From contig NZ_LT160639.1 of NCBI RefSeq assembly GCF_900048895.1, positions 667,524 through 731,523 on the forward strand: a stretch of DNA of 64,000 bases, written 5' to 3'. The notes beneath the pieces are model-generated. The model was given only the letters and a program-made list of their open reading frames with translations, searched no databases and was not told where the DNA came from. Below, piece after piece: positions 1-8,625 of this stretch. Both the position numbers and the translations under genes were made by a program. This DNA is from Neglectibacter timonensis. Its GTDB lineage: Bacteria > Bacillota > Clostridia > Oscillospirales > Acutalibacteraceae. How positions within the stretch are numbered: position 1 is the stretch's first letter; every line of letters starts with the position of its first letter.

Positions 1-1128
1 CACCGCTTCCGGGCTCCAGTAAGTGCGCACATCCGCAAAGATCTGCGGACGGTTGGTCAGCAATTTTCCGAACAGCATGGATACCCCGTTTAAGGTGTCG
101 TTCTCCGTAGCCAGAATGTAGGACTCCCTGGGCCCGTTCCAGTCGAAGCTGGAGTTGAGCAGAGCCTCTGCAAAATCCCCGTTGGGATAAAAATCCGTCC
201 ATTGGCGCTGTCCCTGGAAACCGGCGGCTATGGCATTGTGCCCCACACCCTCTTCCTCGAAGCCCTTGGGCAGCTTCGGATTTCCGCAGCACAGGTCCTT
301 GACAATGCACATCAGCTTGACGCTCCACTCCCAGTCCTGCTCCTTCTGTTCCGGCGTCCTGCGCAGTTCTTCCGGATTCTTATCCAGCCCCTCCGGACAG
401 TGGGCCTTTGTCCAGGCCAATGCCTTTTGGAATTCCTCCTCATCGTAGATGTTTTCCGTCATCCGGCGAACCAGCTCCACTTCGTCCACCGATTCCACGC
501 GCATGCCCAGATATTCCTCAAAGAAAGAGGGATCGACAATGGAACCTGCGATGCCCATGCAGATAGAGCCGATCTGCAGGTAGGACTTCCCCCGCATGGA
601 GGCCGCCGCCACCGCTGCCCGGCCGAACCGCAGAAGCTTTTCCTTCACATCCTCCGGAATTTCCCTGTCGTCCGCATCCTGTACGTCCCTGCCGTAAATG
701 CCGAAAGCAGGCAGTCCCTTCTGCGCATGGGCAGCCAAAACAGAGGCCAGATACACCGCGCCGGGACGCTCCGTACCGTTAAATCCCCAGACGCCTTTGA
801 TGGTCATGGGATCCATGTCCATGGTCTCCGCCCCGTAGCACCAGCAAGGGGTCACCGTCAGCGTGATGTCCACCCCTTCCCGCCGGAACTGGGCGGCGCA
901 TTCAGCTGTCTCTCCCACCCGGCCGATGGTACAATCGGAGATCACCACGCGAACCGGTTCCCCATTGGAATAGCGGAGATTTTCCCGGAACAGCTTTGCC
1001 GCCGCCTCCGCCATGCTTCTGGTCTGCTCCTCCATGGATTCCCGCACCTTCAGGGCGCCCCTGCGGGCGTCGATAGTGGGACGGATGCCGATGACGGGAT
1101 ATTCTCCCCTATATCTGTTTTCTGCCAT
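1..1128 (-). CDS. fucI: L-fucose isomerase, N-terminal 376 residues (partial)
   Basis: This is the 5' part of an L-fucose isomerase, which interconverts L-fucose and L-fuculose in the cytoplasm (and often D-arabinose/D-ribulose). The reading frame is open from the ATG to the window edge, so about 376 of the usual ~590 residues are present. It begins [20 protein letters not shown] and carries the family's conserved stretches, such as [17 protein letters not shown] and, near the edge, [20 protein letters not shown] and [14 protein letters not shown]. An AGGATGGG element precedes the ATG. The gene is divergent from an AraC-type activator, the usual arrangement for a sugar-induced catabolic gene, so induction by fucose or a related sugar is inferred. 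Identification is from recognised family sequence and is firm. Whether fuculokinase and aldolase genes follow cannot be seen. Confidence 0.93.
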   Translation of the reverse strand, partial: MAENRYRGEYPVIGIRPTIDARRGALKVRESMEEQTRSMAEAAAKLFRENLRYSNGEPVRVVISDCTIGRVGETAECAAQFRREGVDITLTVTPCWCYGAETMDMDPMTIKGVWGFNGTERPGAVYLASVLAAHAQKGLPAFGIYGRDVQDADDREIPEDVKEKLLRFGRAAVAAASMRGKSYLQIGSICMGIAGSIVDPSFFEEYLGMRVESVDEVELVRRMTENIYDEEEFQKALAWTKAHCPEGLDKNPEELRRTPEQKEQDWEWSVKLMCIVKDLCCGNPKLPKGFEEEGVGHNAIAAGFQGQRQWTDFYPNGDFAEALLNSSFDWNGPRESYILATENDTLNGVSMLFGKLLTNRPQIFADVRTYWSPEAV

Positions 1129-1221
1129 ATTTCCCATCCTTTCCGCACCGCCCCATTGGGCGGCGGCTTGTTATTTTCATGCGAAGCCTCTCCGCACGAA
1201 TCTGTCAGTATAGATATTTTC

Positions 1222-1227
1222 ATTATA
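1222..1227 (-). promoter_or_regulatory. Probable -10 box of the fucI promoter
   Basis: A perfect TATAAT on the minus strand lies 94 bases upstream of the fucI ATG, inside the 175-base divergent region shared with the AraC gene. No good TTGACA lies at the right distance upstream, which fits an activator-dependent promoter. The element would give a leader of roughly 85 bases. This is a sequence match only. Confidence 0.45.
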
Positions 1228-1303
1228 TCCCTATCTTTTTTCCCCAGCTTGTGTTATCATGGCAAAAAACAGGACAATATTCACTTTTAGAGGAGGCGCT
1301 TCT

Positions 1304-2152
1304 ATGCAGGGCCACGCATACAACGAACTGCTGCCTCGGGGAGAACCCGGTTTTCCCATGGAACTCTATCATCTGGATCCCGGGCATATCCGGTATGTGA
1401 TGCCCTACCACTGGCACATGGAATACGAACTGGTGAGGGTTCTCTCCGGCGGGCTCTCCATCTGGCTCAACGGCGCGCTCTATGAGCTCTCTGCCGGCGA
1501 CCTGCTCTGGGTGGAAGGAGGCGTTCTGCACACTGGGATTCCGGGAGAGGGCTGCATTTATGAATGCCTGGTATTTGACCTGGACTTCCTGCTGAAAGCC
1601 TGCGGCGGCTGGTCCAAACACCTGACGGATCTTTCCGAGCACAGCCTGTTTCTCAAGCCTCTGCTTCCCCGGGACAGTTCCGTCCTGCGGCAGGCCGACG
1701 AGTTGTTTCTTGCGGTGAGGCAGCAAAAAAAAGGAAGCCGCCTGCGTGCTTTCGGGGCGCTCTGCGGGCTTCTGGGGCTCCTGATTGAGATGGGTTGGTA
1801 CTCTGCGGAGCTTCCGGAAAACGAAGCTCAGAGAAGAAATATCCGCCTGCTCAAACGCCTTTTCGCCTACTTGGAAGAACACTACGCAGAACCTCTCACC
1901 CTGGCACAGCTTGCCAGGGAAGCTGGCATGTCGCCGAAATACTTCTGCCGGTTTTTCCGCTCCATGACCCAGCACACACCTATCGACTACCTGAACCGCT
2001 GCCGGGTAGAGCATGCCTGCGAGCTGCTGTCCGCCGGCAAAAGTTCCGTCACGGAGACAGCCTTTGCCTGCGGCTTTAACGACCTGAGCTACTTTATCCG
2101 CGTGTTCAAGCGCTTCCAAGGCGTGACCCCGAAGCAGTATGGTTCCCGATAA
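1304..2152 (+). CDS. AraC-family transcriptional regulator
   Basis: A 282-residue AraC-type activator. The N-terminal half is a cupin-like ligand-binding domain with the typical PYHWHMEYELVRVLSG and LSAGDLLWVEGGVLHTG patterns. The last ~100 residues hold two helix-turn-helix motifs: LTLAQLAREAGMSPKYFCRFFR, then VTETAFACGFNDLSYFIRVFKR. The start is chosen at 1304 because AGAGGAGG lies eight bases upstream; a longer frame from 1259 has no ribosome binding site. It is divergent from fucI and is the likely activator of it, sensing fucose or a related sugar through the cupin domain (inference from context). The bidirectional terminator at 2269-2303 ends this transcript. Confidence 0.9.
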   Translation: MQGHAYNELLPRGEPGFPMELYHLDPGHIRYVMPYHWHMEYELVRVLSGGLSIWLNGALYELSAGDLLWVEGGVLHTGIPGEGCIYECLVFDLDFLLKACGGWSKHLTDLSEHSLFLKPLLPRDSSVLRQADELFLAVRQQKKGSRLRAFGALCGLLGLLIEMGWYSAELPENEAQRRNIRLLKRLFAYLEEHYAEPLTLAQLAREAGMSPKYFCRFFRSMTQHTPIDYLNRCRVEHACELLSAGKSSVTETAFACGFNDLSYFIRVFKRFQGVTPKQYGSR

Positions 2153-2268
2153 CAAGTTTTTGGAGTCAGTGCTCCGTCAGCCTGGCGCAAGCTAATGCAG
2201 CTTCCGTTCGATGGATAGCCTGCAGGTCAGATTTTGAGCAGTTCCAAAAAAGATGAAAATTCAGAATG

Positions 2269-2303
2269 AAAAAAGGGACTCGCCGCGGCGAGTCCCTTTT
2301 TTT
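2269..2303. terminator. Bidirectional intrinsic terminator
   Basis: A perfect palindrome with arms GGGACTCGCCG/CGGCGAGTCCC is flanked by an A-run on the left and a T-run on the right. It therefore works for both the AraC gene (+) and the amylase operon (-), which converge here. Bases 2153-2268 hold nothing else recognisable. Confidence 0.9.
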
Positions 2304-3669
2304 AGTGGAGTTTGAATATTTTCACTCCATAAGGGGGTAATTCAATCCTTCCATCCAGGTTCACTTCTTCCCCGCTTAGCAGTTCCGTGGCGGGGCCATG
2401 ATGATTGCAGTTGACGGCAAAGCCTGCACCCTCGGCATTCACCGCCATCAGGACAGTTTCCTCCGGGCATTCCCGGCGCATCACCCACTGCTTATTGAGC
2501 AGCGTTTCGTTTTGAAACGCCCCGTAGCACAAGGCCTTGCTTTCCCGTTTGACCATCGCCAGCTTGGAGAGGAACGCGGTGAGTTCGTTTTCCACTGGGG
2601 CCTCAAAGCAGGGGCGCAGCGCAGGGTCTCCCTGGCTCTTCTCCCCATCCGCGCCCCATTCGCTGCCGTAATAGAGACAGGGAATGCCCGGCATGCAAAA
2701 CAGCACTGCGTACAAAGGTATCAGCTGGTTTTTGTCGCCGAGAATGCTGTGAATCCTGGTTACGTCGTGGTTGTCGGCAAAGTTCAGCAGATGTTCTCCC
2801 CGGTAGAGCGTCCAGTTTTCCGGCCCGAACTGCCTTGCCAGGGAATGGGCAATTTCAAACAGGTTCAGGGAATTAAAGGCAGAATAGAGCCCCTTATAGC
2901 ATTCGTAATTCGTCACACTATGCAGCATTTCCGGATTCATGATCCGCTTATAGTCCCCATGGATCATCTCCCCCAGCAGAAAGAAGCCGGGATCCCGCTC
3001 CCGGCAGAAGCCGCGGAGACGGCGCAGGAAATTCTCGTCCAGGCTGTAGGCCACATCCAGCCGCAGGCCGTCGATCCCAAACTCCTGCATCCAGAATTCC
3101 ACACAGGAGAGCAGGTGATCCACAACCGCGGGATTCTGAAGGTTCAGCTTGACCAGCTCGAAATGGCCTTCCCAGCCCTCGTACCAAAGCCCGTCGTTAT
3201 AATTGCTGTTCCCGCCGAAATTGATGTGGAACCAGTCCCGATAAGGGGAGGCCTCCCGGTTTTTCAGCACATCCTGAAAAGCCCAGAAACCTCTTCCCAC
3301 ATGATTGAAGACGCCGTCCAGCACCACGCGGATTCCCGCCTCATGCAGCGCGGTGCAGACCTCCCGGAATGCTTCGTTGGTACCAAGGCGGCAGTCGAGT
3401 TTCCGGTAATCTCTGGTATCATACCCGTGGGTATCGGATTCGAACACCGGGGAAAAGTAAACAGCGCCTACATTCAATTTTTGCAGATGAGGGATCCATT
3501 CCTTCACTTTACTGATCCGGTTTCTTTCCACCCCGTCGTTTTCAAAGGGGGCGCCGCAGAACCCCATGGGATAAATTTGATAAAAAACGGTCTCATTGGC
3601 CCATCCGGGAATACGGGGGCCGATTCCCACTGGAGTATTTTTATCCGTACAGGAGCCTGTTTCACACAT
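2302..3669 (-). CDS. GH13 alpha-amylase family glycosidase
   Basis: A 455-residue cytoplasmic glycoside hydrolase of family 13, acting on alpha-glucans or malto-oligosaccharides. All four GH13 regions are visible. Region I is DGVFNHVG. Region II is GLRLDVAYSL, with the nucleophile near D205. Region III is LGEMIHG, with the acid/base near E234. Region IV is FADNHDVTR, with the stabilising Asp near 302. There is no signal peptide. The short length and C-terminal beta domain resemble neopullulanase/cyclomaltodextrinase-like enzymes lacking the N-terminal domain; exact specificity cannot be read. The start at 3669 (MCETGSC...) is chosen because GAGAGGAA lies just upstream and it sits 16 bases after the M18 stop. 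A longer frame starting at 3717 would overlap the upstream gene. It is last in the minus-strand operon and ends in the terminator. Confidence 0.9.
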   Translation of the reverse strand: MCETGSCTDKNTPVGIGPRIPGWANETVFYQIYPMGFCGAPFENDGVERNRISKVKEWIPHLQKLNVGAVYFSPVFESDTHGYDTRDYRKLDCRLGTNEAFREVCTALHEAGIRVVLDGVFNHVGRGFWAFQDVLKNREASPYRDWFHINFGGNSNYNDGLWYEGWEGHFELVKLNLQNPAVVDHLLSCVEFWMQEFGIDGLRLDVAYSLDENFLRRLRGFCRERDPGFFLLGEMIHGDYKRIMNPEMLHSVTNYECYKGLYSAFNSLNLFEIAHSLARQFGPENWTLYRGEHLLNFADNHDVTRIHSILGDKNQLIPLYAVLFCMPGIPCLYYGSEWGADGEKSQGDPALRPCFEAPVENELTAFLSKLAMVKRESKALCYGAFQNETLLNKQWVMRRECPEETVLMAVNAEGAGFAVNCNHHGPATELLSGEEVNLDGRIELPPYGVKIFKLH

Positions 3670-3685
3670 AATTTTTTCCTCTCGC

Positions 3686-4978
3686 TTAGCAAATTTCAAA
3701 GAAATTGTTCCTATCACAGCTTATGACGCTGCTGTAAAAAGCGCTCATGGCGCGCACCATGTATTCCACGTCCAACCTGCCAGCGGTTTCATAGGGGGAG
3801 TGCATAGATAGCTGGGGCAGGCCGATATCCACTGTGGGCAGGGAGACATGGGTGTTGGAGAGATTGCCCAACGTAGAGCCGCCCGGCAGATCGGAGCGGT
3901 TAAAATAGGTCTGCGTGGGTACTTCCGCCTTTTCACAGATGCGCTGGAAAACTGCCGCGGTGACTGCGTCAGTGGCATAGCGGGTGCTGTGCTTTACCGC
4001 CACGCCACCGTTGAGATAGCAGCGGTTTGTGGGATCGGACTTGTCCGCATAATTGGGATGCACCGCGTGGGCATTGTCTGCCGAAAGCAGAAAGCTCCCT
4101 GCAACTGCACGCAGCTTCTCTTCCTCCGACAGTCCGGAAGCATGGCAGACACGTGCTAGCACATCGGATAGGAAGGAAGAGTCCGCGCCCTGCCTCGTCA
4201 TGCTGCCGATTTCCTCATTGTCGAACACCGCGCAGACCGTCACGTTTTCCGGGTTTTCCGCCTTCAGGAAGGCTGTGACGGCTGAAAAGGCGCATTCCAA
4301 GTCATCCAGTTTGGGTGCCGCGATAAATTCCTCCTTCTCTCCGAATACGGTTCCTCTGGCCCGATTGTAGGCGTAAAGGTCATAGGAGAGAACGTCCTCC
4401 TTCCTGACGCCCGCACTTTCGGCGGCCAGCCGGAGGAAATCCGCTTCTTCTCCGCCCAGCAGGGGAAGAGTGTCCTTCTGGGGATCCAGCTTCACGCCGG
4501 AGTTTACCTCCCTGTTCATATGGATAGCCAGCCCGGGAATCAGGAAAAGGTCCCTCTTCAAATCGCAGAGTACTGCTCTGACCCCGCGCTCCGTACGCAC
4601 CAACAGCCGGCCGGCTGCTGAGAGGGGACGGTCGGTCCACAGCCCCAGCTGCATGCCGCCGTATACCTCGGTATTGAGTTTGGTGTAACGGCCGTCCACG
4701 CGGATTTCCGGACTCTCCTTGATTTTAAAGCAGGGGGCATCTCCGTGAGGCGCGACAATGGAAAATGCGTGAAATCCCTTCTTGGGATACCGAAAGGCAA
4801 TGAGGGAGGTCATACTGCGGGCGGTAAAATACCCGTTTCCCGGTTCGAGCTCCCAAGACTGCTGTTCATAGAGTTCGGTAAAGCCCGCCCCCAGCAGTAT
4901 TTCCCGCAAGGTTTCCACTGTGTGGCAGGCAGTTGGACTGCTCTCGATAAAATCAAATAGTTTTTCAGTATAAGACAA
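3686..4978 (-). CDS. M18 family aminopeptidase
   Basis: A metallo-aminopeptidase of family M18 (~430 residues), which removes N-terminal residues, often acidic, from peptides in the cytoplasm. It begins with the family's LFDFIESSPTACHTVETL. Metal-binding segments include PHGDAPCF, the FDNEEIGSMT glutamates, and the C-terminal LPTVDIGLPQLSMHSPYE with the final His ligand. The start is taken as TTG at 4978, because AGAAGGTAGG sits six bases upstream and homologues begin at this point. An ATG at 5020 would add 14 unusual residues and contain the ribosome site inside its coding sequence. It lies between EamA and GH13 genes in one minus-strand operon; no functional link between them is obvious. 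Confidence 0.9.
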   Translation of the reverse strand: MSYTEKLFDFIESSPTACHTVETLREILLGAGFTELYEQQSWELEPGNGYFTARSMTSLIAFRYPKKGFHAFSIVAPHGDAPCFKIKESPEIRVDGRYTKLNTEVYGGMQLGLWTDRPLSAAGRLLVRTERGVRAVLCDLKRDLFLIPGLAIHMNREVNSGVKLDPQKDTLPLLGGEEADFLRLAAESAGVRKEDVLSYDLYAYNRARGTVFGEKEEFIAAPKLDDLECAFSAVTAFLKAENPENVTVCAVFDNEEIGSMTRQGADSSFLSDVLARVCHASGLSEEEKLRAVAGSFLLSADNAHAVHPNYADKSDPTNRCYLNGGVAVKHSTRYATDAVTAAVFQRICEKAEVPTQTYFNRSDLPGGSTLGNLSNTHVSLPTVDIGLPQLSMHSPYETAGRLDVEYMVRAMSAFYSSVISCDRNNFFEIC

Positions 4979-5043
4979 TGTGAACCTACCTTCTTTCTCC
5001 GGACCAGCCGGTATGGACATGAAGTTTTCTGCCTGTCCTCAGT

Positions 5044-5952
5044 TTATCCAGCGTCAAAAAAACCCAGGATCACAATGCCGCAGACAGAGACGGCAATGGC
5101 CCCGTACTGCCTCCAGGTCAGTTTTTCCCGAAGGAAAACCCGGGAGAGCACCACGGAAAACAGGCAGTAGCTGGAGATCAGCGGAGCTGCCATGATGGCG
5201 TTTTCCGAGATGGCGTAGACATAGAAAAACTGGCCGGCAGTCTCGCACAGGGCGCCCAAGCCCTTTTCCCGTTCGTCCCACAGGCGGAACTTTTGCTTTT
5301 TGACCACCACCAAAAAGCAAAACGCCGCAACGGCACAGAGCAGGAATGTATACTCATAGGCGATCTCCGCTTCTTCTTCGCTCACCAGTTCCAGGGTGTC
5401 CATCACCAGGGCGTCGCCGAAAGTGCCCAGCGCATCCAGGATACAGTAAAAAACAGGAATGGCCACTGCCAGCGCGCTGACCCGGTACTTTTCCTCAATG
5501 ACTTCTCCCCGGAATCTCCGGGCCTTATTCTCATCCTTCAGGTCGAATACAGAGAGCAGCACAACACCCAGCATCACCAGCGCTACCGCTGCAAACTGCA
5601 CCCAGGTCATAGTCTGCCCCAAAAACAGAAAGCAAAGCAGGGCAGCCAGCGCCCCCGAAGAATTACAGACCGGCGAGGAGACGGAAAGTTCCAGATACCG
5701 CAGGCCGATATAGCCAATGGCCATGGACACGATATAAAAGGCCGACACCGGCAGATAGCGCACCATGCTTCTGGGATCGAACGTCTCATGGTTCAGGAGG
5801 AGCATCGCCGTGGCATGGATTCCCATCACGGTTCCCACCATGATGAGCATGCGGAGATGGCTGTACTTATCGCGGGGATCAGTACCCATCTTGGAAAACA
5901 GATCGGAGCCGCCCCAGAAAAGCGCCGTAATCAGCGCAAGTAAAAACCACAT
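5044..5952 (-). CDS. EamA/DMT-family membrane transporter
   Basis: A 302-residue integral membrane protein of the drug/metabolite transporter superfamily with about ten hydrophobic segments in two EamA repeats. It begins MWFLLALITALFWGGSDLFSKMG; the second repeat is near ENAIMAAPLISSYCLFSVVLSRVFLREKLTWRQYGAIAV. The polar loop around residues 150-165 separates the halves. The substrate is unknown. A GGGAAAGGGAA ribosome site precedes the ATG. The stop of the DUF4091 gene is only 19 bases upstream, so they are co-transcribed, and a sugar or sugar-acid substrate is possible but not shown. Confidence 0.85.
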   Translation of the reverse strand: MWFLLALITALFWGGSDLFSKMGTDPRDKYSHLRMLIMVGTVMGIHATAMLLLNHETFDPRSMVRYLPVSAFYIVSMAIGYIGLRYLELSVSSPVCNSSGALAALLCFLFLGQTMTWVQFAAVALVMLGVVLLSVFDLKDENKARRFRGEVIEEKYRVSALAVAIPVFYCILDALGTFGDALVMDTLELVSEEEAEIAYEYTFLLCAVAAFCFLVVVKKQKFRLWDEREKGLGALCETAGQFFYVYAISENAIMAAPLISSYCLFSVVLSRVFLREKLTWRQYGAIAVSVCGIVILGFFDAG

Positions 5953-5971
5953 GTCTTCCCTTTCCCATCTA

Positions 5972-7621
5972 TCAGGCTTTGGACAGTTCCCGGATTTTGC
6001 GGTTCACCGCTTCCCTTGCAGCAAGCAGATATTCTGCGCTGCGGGGATATTGGGAGAAGGTGAGCTCATGGAAGCGCTCCACCGTCTGTTCCACCAGTTC
6101 CCTGCCCCCCAATTCCTCCAACAGGTTGAGGGCCCGATGATCCTGCAGCGCATGGTGGAACACCTTCAGGCGGATGGATTCCAGAGGCGTCCCGTCCGCT
6201 CCGGGATAGACGGAGAAGGAATCCCCTCCGGGGAACGCGCCTTGGGCGTCGGTGGTAAGGAAGGGGTCTATCTGCTTCCTGGAATCCCAGGAATACCAGA
6301 AATTATATCCCCAGTGCAGGAAACCGGAAATCCCATATTTATACAGCTGCAGCCCCAGGATACGGTTGCGGTAGGAAGGCATACTCATAAACCGGTTGCC
6401 CACATCCACATTTTGGGCGCAGCAGTTATAGGCCCAAAGGCCGGGAACCTTCCGCTCCAGAAAAGGCTCGATATGGTCGGTGGCCGCCACAGGATGCTTG
6501 ACCAGGCCCCGGTCATAAAAACTCGGGTCTGACAGGGCGTCGATCACGGGCAGACCGCCGATTAAATCGGATATCAACTCCTTATTCTGCTGGTAAGTTT
6601 CCAGATCCTTCTCCTCCGGCTCGTCGGAAATGTGAAACAGCACATGTTTCTCCAGGCCCATCCCCTTCAAAAACACCACCAGCGCAGGCAGAAACTGGCG
6701 TAGAAAAGACATATATTCCTCAGACGCCGCCTTGGTATCCCAGCCAAAAACACGTCTGCGCTCCCCGTTTTCCACAGCATAGACACTGGGTGCAAACTCT
6801 GCGCCCCACTGGGTAAACAGATGGCAGATTTCAAAATTTTCTATCCCGCATTTCAGCGCTGTATCAATATATCTGCGAAGTCTGGAAAAATCGAACCGGT
6901 AGGTATCTCCGTCCTTTTCAATCTCTGTCAGTTGCGTGCAGGGCCGTTCCATCCCCACCTCAGTATTCAGCGGAGGCGTGAGAACAGGCGTAAGCAAGGT
7001 GTTCACGCCCTCCCGGGCCGCCGTGGAAAAATAAGCTTCCATCAGCTTCCAATGTTCCTCGGAATACAGCGGGACCTGGTAGTAATCCGCCAGGCAATCC
7101 GCATAGAACCACTGGGTATAGAGCAGTCTCTGCCTTGGAAGCCGGGCAGGAATCACCTCCAGAGTAAAGGTGCTTTCCGTCCTGGCGCCGTGTCCCTCCA
7201 CACGGAACATGATGGGGTATTCCCCGGCAGGACAGTTCTCCGGCACCGCCACATTGACCCATAGCGTCACGTTCTGATAAGGGCTGACGGTCAGCGTATT
7301 TCCCTCCAGCGGACGGAGAAGGTCGGGAAACAGTCCGGCATGCAGGGAGAGATAGTCGCCGTCGTGTCTTCCCTCCCTGGTATATGCCGCCAGCGCACAG
7401 GGGGAAGATTCCACCTCAAAAAGCTGAATATGCTCTTTCAGGGGAGAATCCAGGAAAAAGGAAAAATCAGCCCGTCCCCATTCAGTCTTCTTCAAGACCA
7501 GCTGATAGGCAAACTCTTCCCCTTGCAGGACGCTGGCCTTCAGATAGGGAGGCTTGAATTCACCGGCATCTAAAAACACCTTTTCCAACGATGACTGCTG
7601 AAGCAATGTGAGTTCTTCCAT
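5972..7621 (-). CDS. DUF4091 (GH123-like) domain protein
   Basis: A 549-residue protein without a signal peptide. The N-terminal ~150 residues look like a beta-sandwich (VTLWVNVAVPENCPAGEYPI). The rest is a TIM-barrel-like DUF4091 domain, with LYTQWFYADCLADYYQVP at its start and HISDEPEEKDLETYQQ carrying an Asp-Glu pair where the GH123-like fold places its catalytic acids. WGYNFWYSWDSRKQIDPF lies near the end. The domain is related to family 123 N-acetyl-beta-galactosaminidases, so a glycosidase acting inside the cell is a reasonable inference; no substrate can be assigned. AAAGGAAA precedes the ATG. It is the first gene after the terminator at 7654-7682 and leads the operon with EamA, M18 and GH13. 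Confidence 0.8.
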   Translation of the reverse strand: MEELTLLQQSSLEKVFLDAGEFKPPYLKASVLQGEEFAYQLVLKKTEWGRADFSFFLDSPLKEHIQLFEVESSPCALAAYTREGRHDGDYLSLHAGLFPDLLRPLEGNTLTVSPYQNVTLWVNVAVPENCPAGEYPIMFRVEGHGARTESTFTLEVIPARLPRQRLLYTQWFYADCLADYYQVPLYSEEHWKLMEAYFSTAAREGVNTLLTPVLTPPLNTEVGMERPCTQLTEIEKDGDTYRFDFSRLRRYIDTALKCGIENFEICHLFTQWGAEFAPSVYAVENGERRRVFGWDTKAASEEYMSFLRQFLPALVVFLKGMGLEKHVLFHISDEPEEKDLETYQQNKELISDLIGGLPVIDALSDPSFYDRGLVKHPVAATDHIEPFLERKVPGLWAYNCCAQNVDVGNRFMSMPSYRNRILGLQLYKYGISGFLHWGYNFWYSWDSRKQIDPFLTTDAQGAFPGGDSFSVYPGADGTPLESIRLKVFHHALQDHRALNLLEELGGRELVEQTVERFHELTFSQYPRSAEYLLAAREAVNRKIRELSKA

Positions 7622-7653
7622 GACAGATTTCCTTTCTTTAATAAGCTGCAGTC

Positions 7654-7682
7654 AAAAATGCCGCCCGCCTGTGCGGGCGGCA
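7654..7682 (-). terminator. Intrinsic terminator after the radical SAM gene
   Basis: On the minus strand a 10-bp stem (TGCCGCCCGC/GCGGGCGGCA) is followed by TTTTTG. It closes the typA - exonuclease/PgeF - radical SAM operon and sits in the 74-base gap before the DUF4091 gene. Confidence 0.85.
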
Positions 7683-7695
7683 CTGAGACCGGAAG

Positions 7696-8613
7696 TCACG
7701 CTTCAAATTGATGAAAATCGGGCACATATTCTGTTCCCTTAGCGCTGCGGGACTGCACAAAGCCGTCCAGGCCCAGAGAGAACAGCTCTTCCTGAACCTT
7801 CCGAAGTTCCCGCGCCGTAATGGGCCGGAAAAGCTCAGGCAGCTCCGCTCCGATGACGCAGGAAGCATCCAACAGCCTCCCCTTAATCGGAGTATACTGC
7901 GCCATCAGGCTGACAGGGATCCCGGGGAAATTTTCCCGGATCAGCCGGAGCACAGCAATGGAATTCCTGGTATGCCCCGGCAGAATCAGATGCCGGATCA
8001 GCACGCCGCTGCGCATCATGCCGTTTTCATCATAGACAGGGGCTCCCGTCTGCCGCACCATCTCCCCGATTGCGGCCAGAGCGGTTTCCGGGTAGTCCGG
8101 AGCCGTGGACAGCTCTCCGGCCAGCCCGCTTTCTGCATATTTAAAATCGGGCAGGTAAATCTGCACCAAGCCCTCCAATGTCCGCAGCGTCTCCACCCGC
8201 TCATAGCCGGAGGTGTTGTACACCACTGGAACTTCCGGCCTGCGCAGCAACAGCGCTTTGCGGATACCCGGCGCAAAATGGGTGGGCGTAACCAGATTGA
8301 TGTTGTGGGCCCCCTGCTCCTCCAAAGAGAGAAACAGCCCGTTCAGCTCTTCCGGAGAAAAGGCCTTTCCCAGGTTTTCCCCAGCGCTGATCTCCCCATT
8401 CTGACAAAACAGGCAGCGCAACGGACAGCCTGTGAAAAAGACAGCGCCGGAGCCCCGCTCCCCGCTGATGGGCGGCTCCTCCCAAAAGTGCAGAGCAGCT
8501 CTCGCCACCCGGATTTCCGCGCCGCTTCTGCATATGCCGTCTCCCGTTTTCCCTCTGGCCGCCCCGCAGCAGCGGGGGCAGACACAGCAGGCGGTTATCT
8601 TTTCCAGTTCCAT
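7696..8613 (-). CDS. Radical SAM protein, PflX/COG1313 type
   Basis: A 305-residue radical SAM protein related to pyruvate formate-lyase activating enzymes (PflX group). The SAM/4Fe-4S motif is GCPLRCLFCQNGEIS near residues 63-78 (Cys-x3-Cys-x2-Cys). An extra cysteine-rich stretch, CCVCPRCCG, lies at residues 9-17, and YNTSGYERVETL and ARELRKVQEELFSLG follow. Members lack an identified substrate; a glycyl-radical-enzyme activase role is not established and no such enzyme is nearby. The ATG follows GGGCGGAGAG. The gap to the exonuclease/PgeF gene is 12 bases, so they are translationally close and share an operon with typA. Confidence 0.88.
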   Translation of the reverse strand: MELEKITACCVCPRCCGAARGKTGDGICRSGAEIRVARAALHFWEEPPISGERGSGAVFFTGCPLRCLFCQNGEISAGENLGKAFSPEELNGLFLSLEEQGAHNINLVTPTHFAPGIRKALLLRRPEVPVVYNTSGYERVETLRTLEGLVQIYLPDFKYAESGLAGELSTAPDYPETALAAIGEMVRQTGAPVYDENGMMRSGVLIRHLILPGHTRNSIAVLRLIRENFPGIPVSLMAQYTPIKGRLLDASCVIGAELPELFRPITARELRKVQEELFSLGLDGFVQSRSAKGTEYVPDFHQFEA

Positions 8614-8625
8614 TCTCTCCGCCCT

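Noticed and set aside
2398-3726. 442-codon plus-strand frame opposite the GH13 gene
   Set aside because: The opposite strand carries all four GH13 motifs; this frame has none and no ribosome site.
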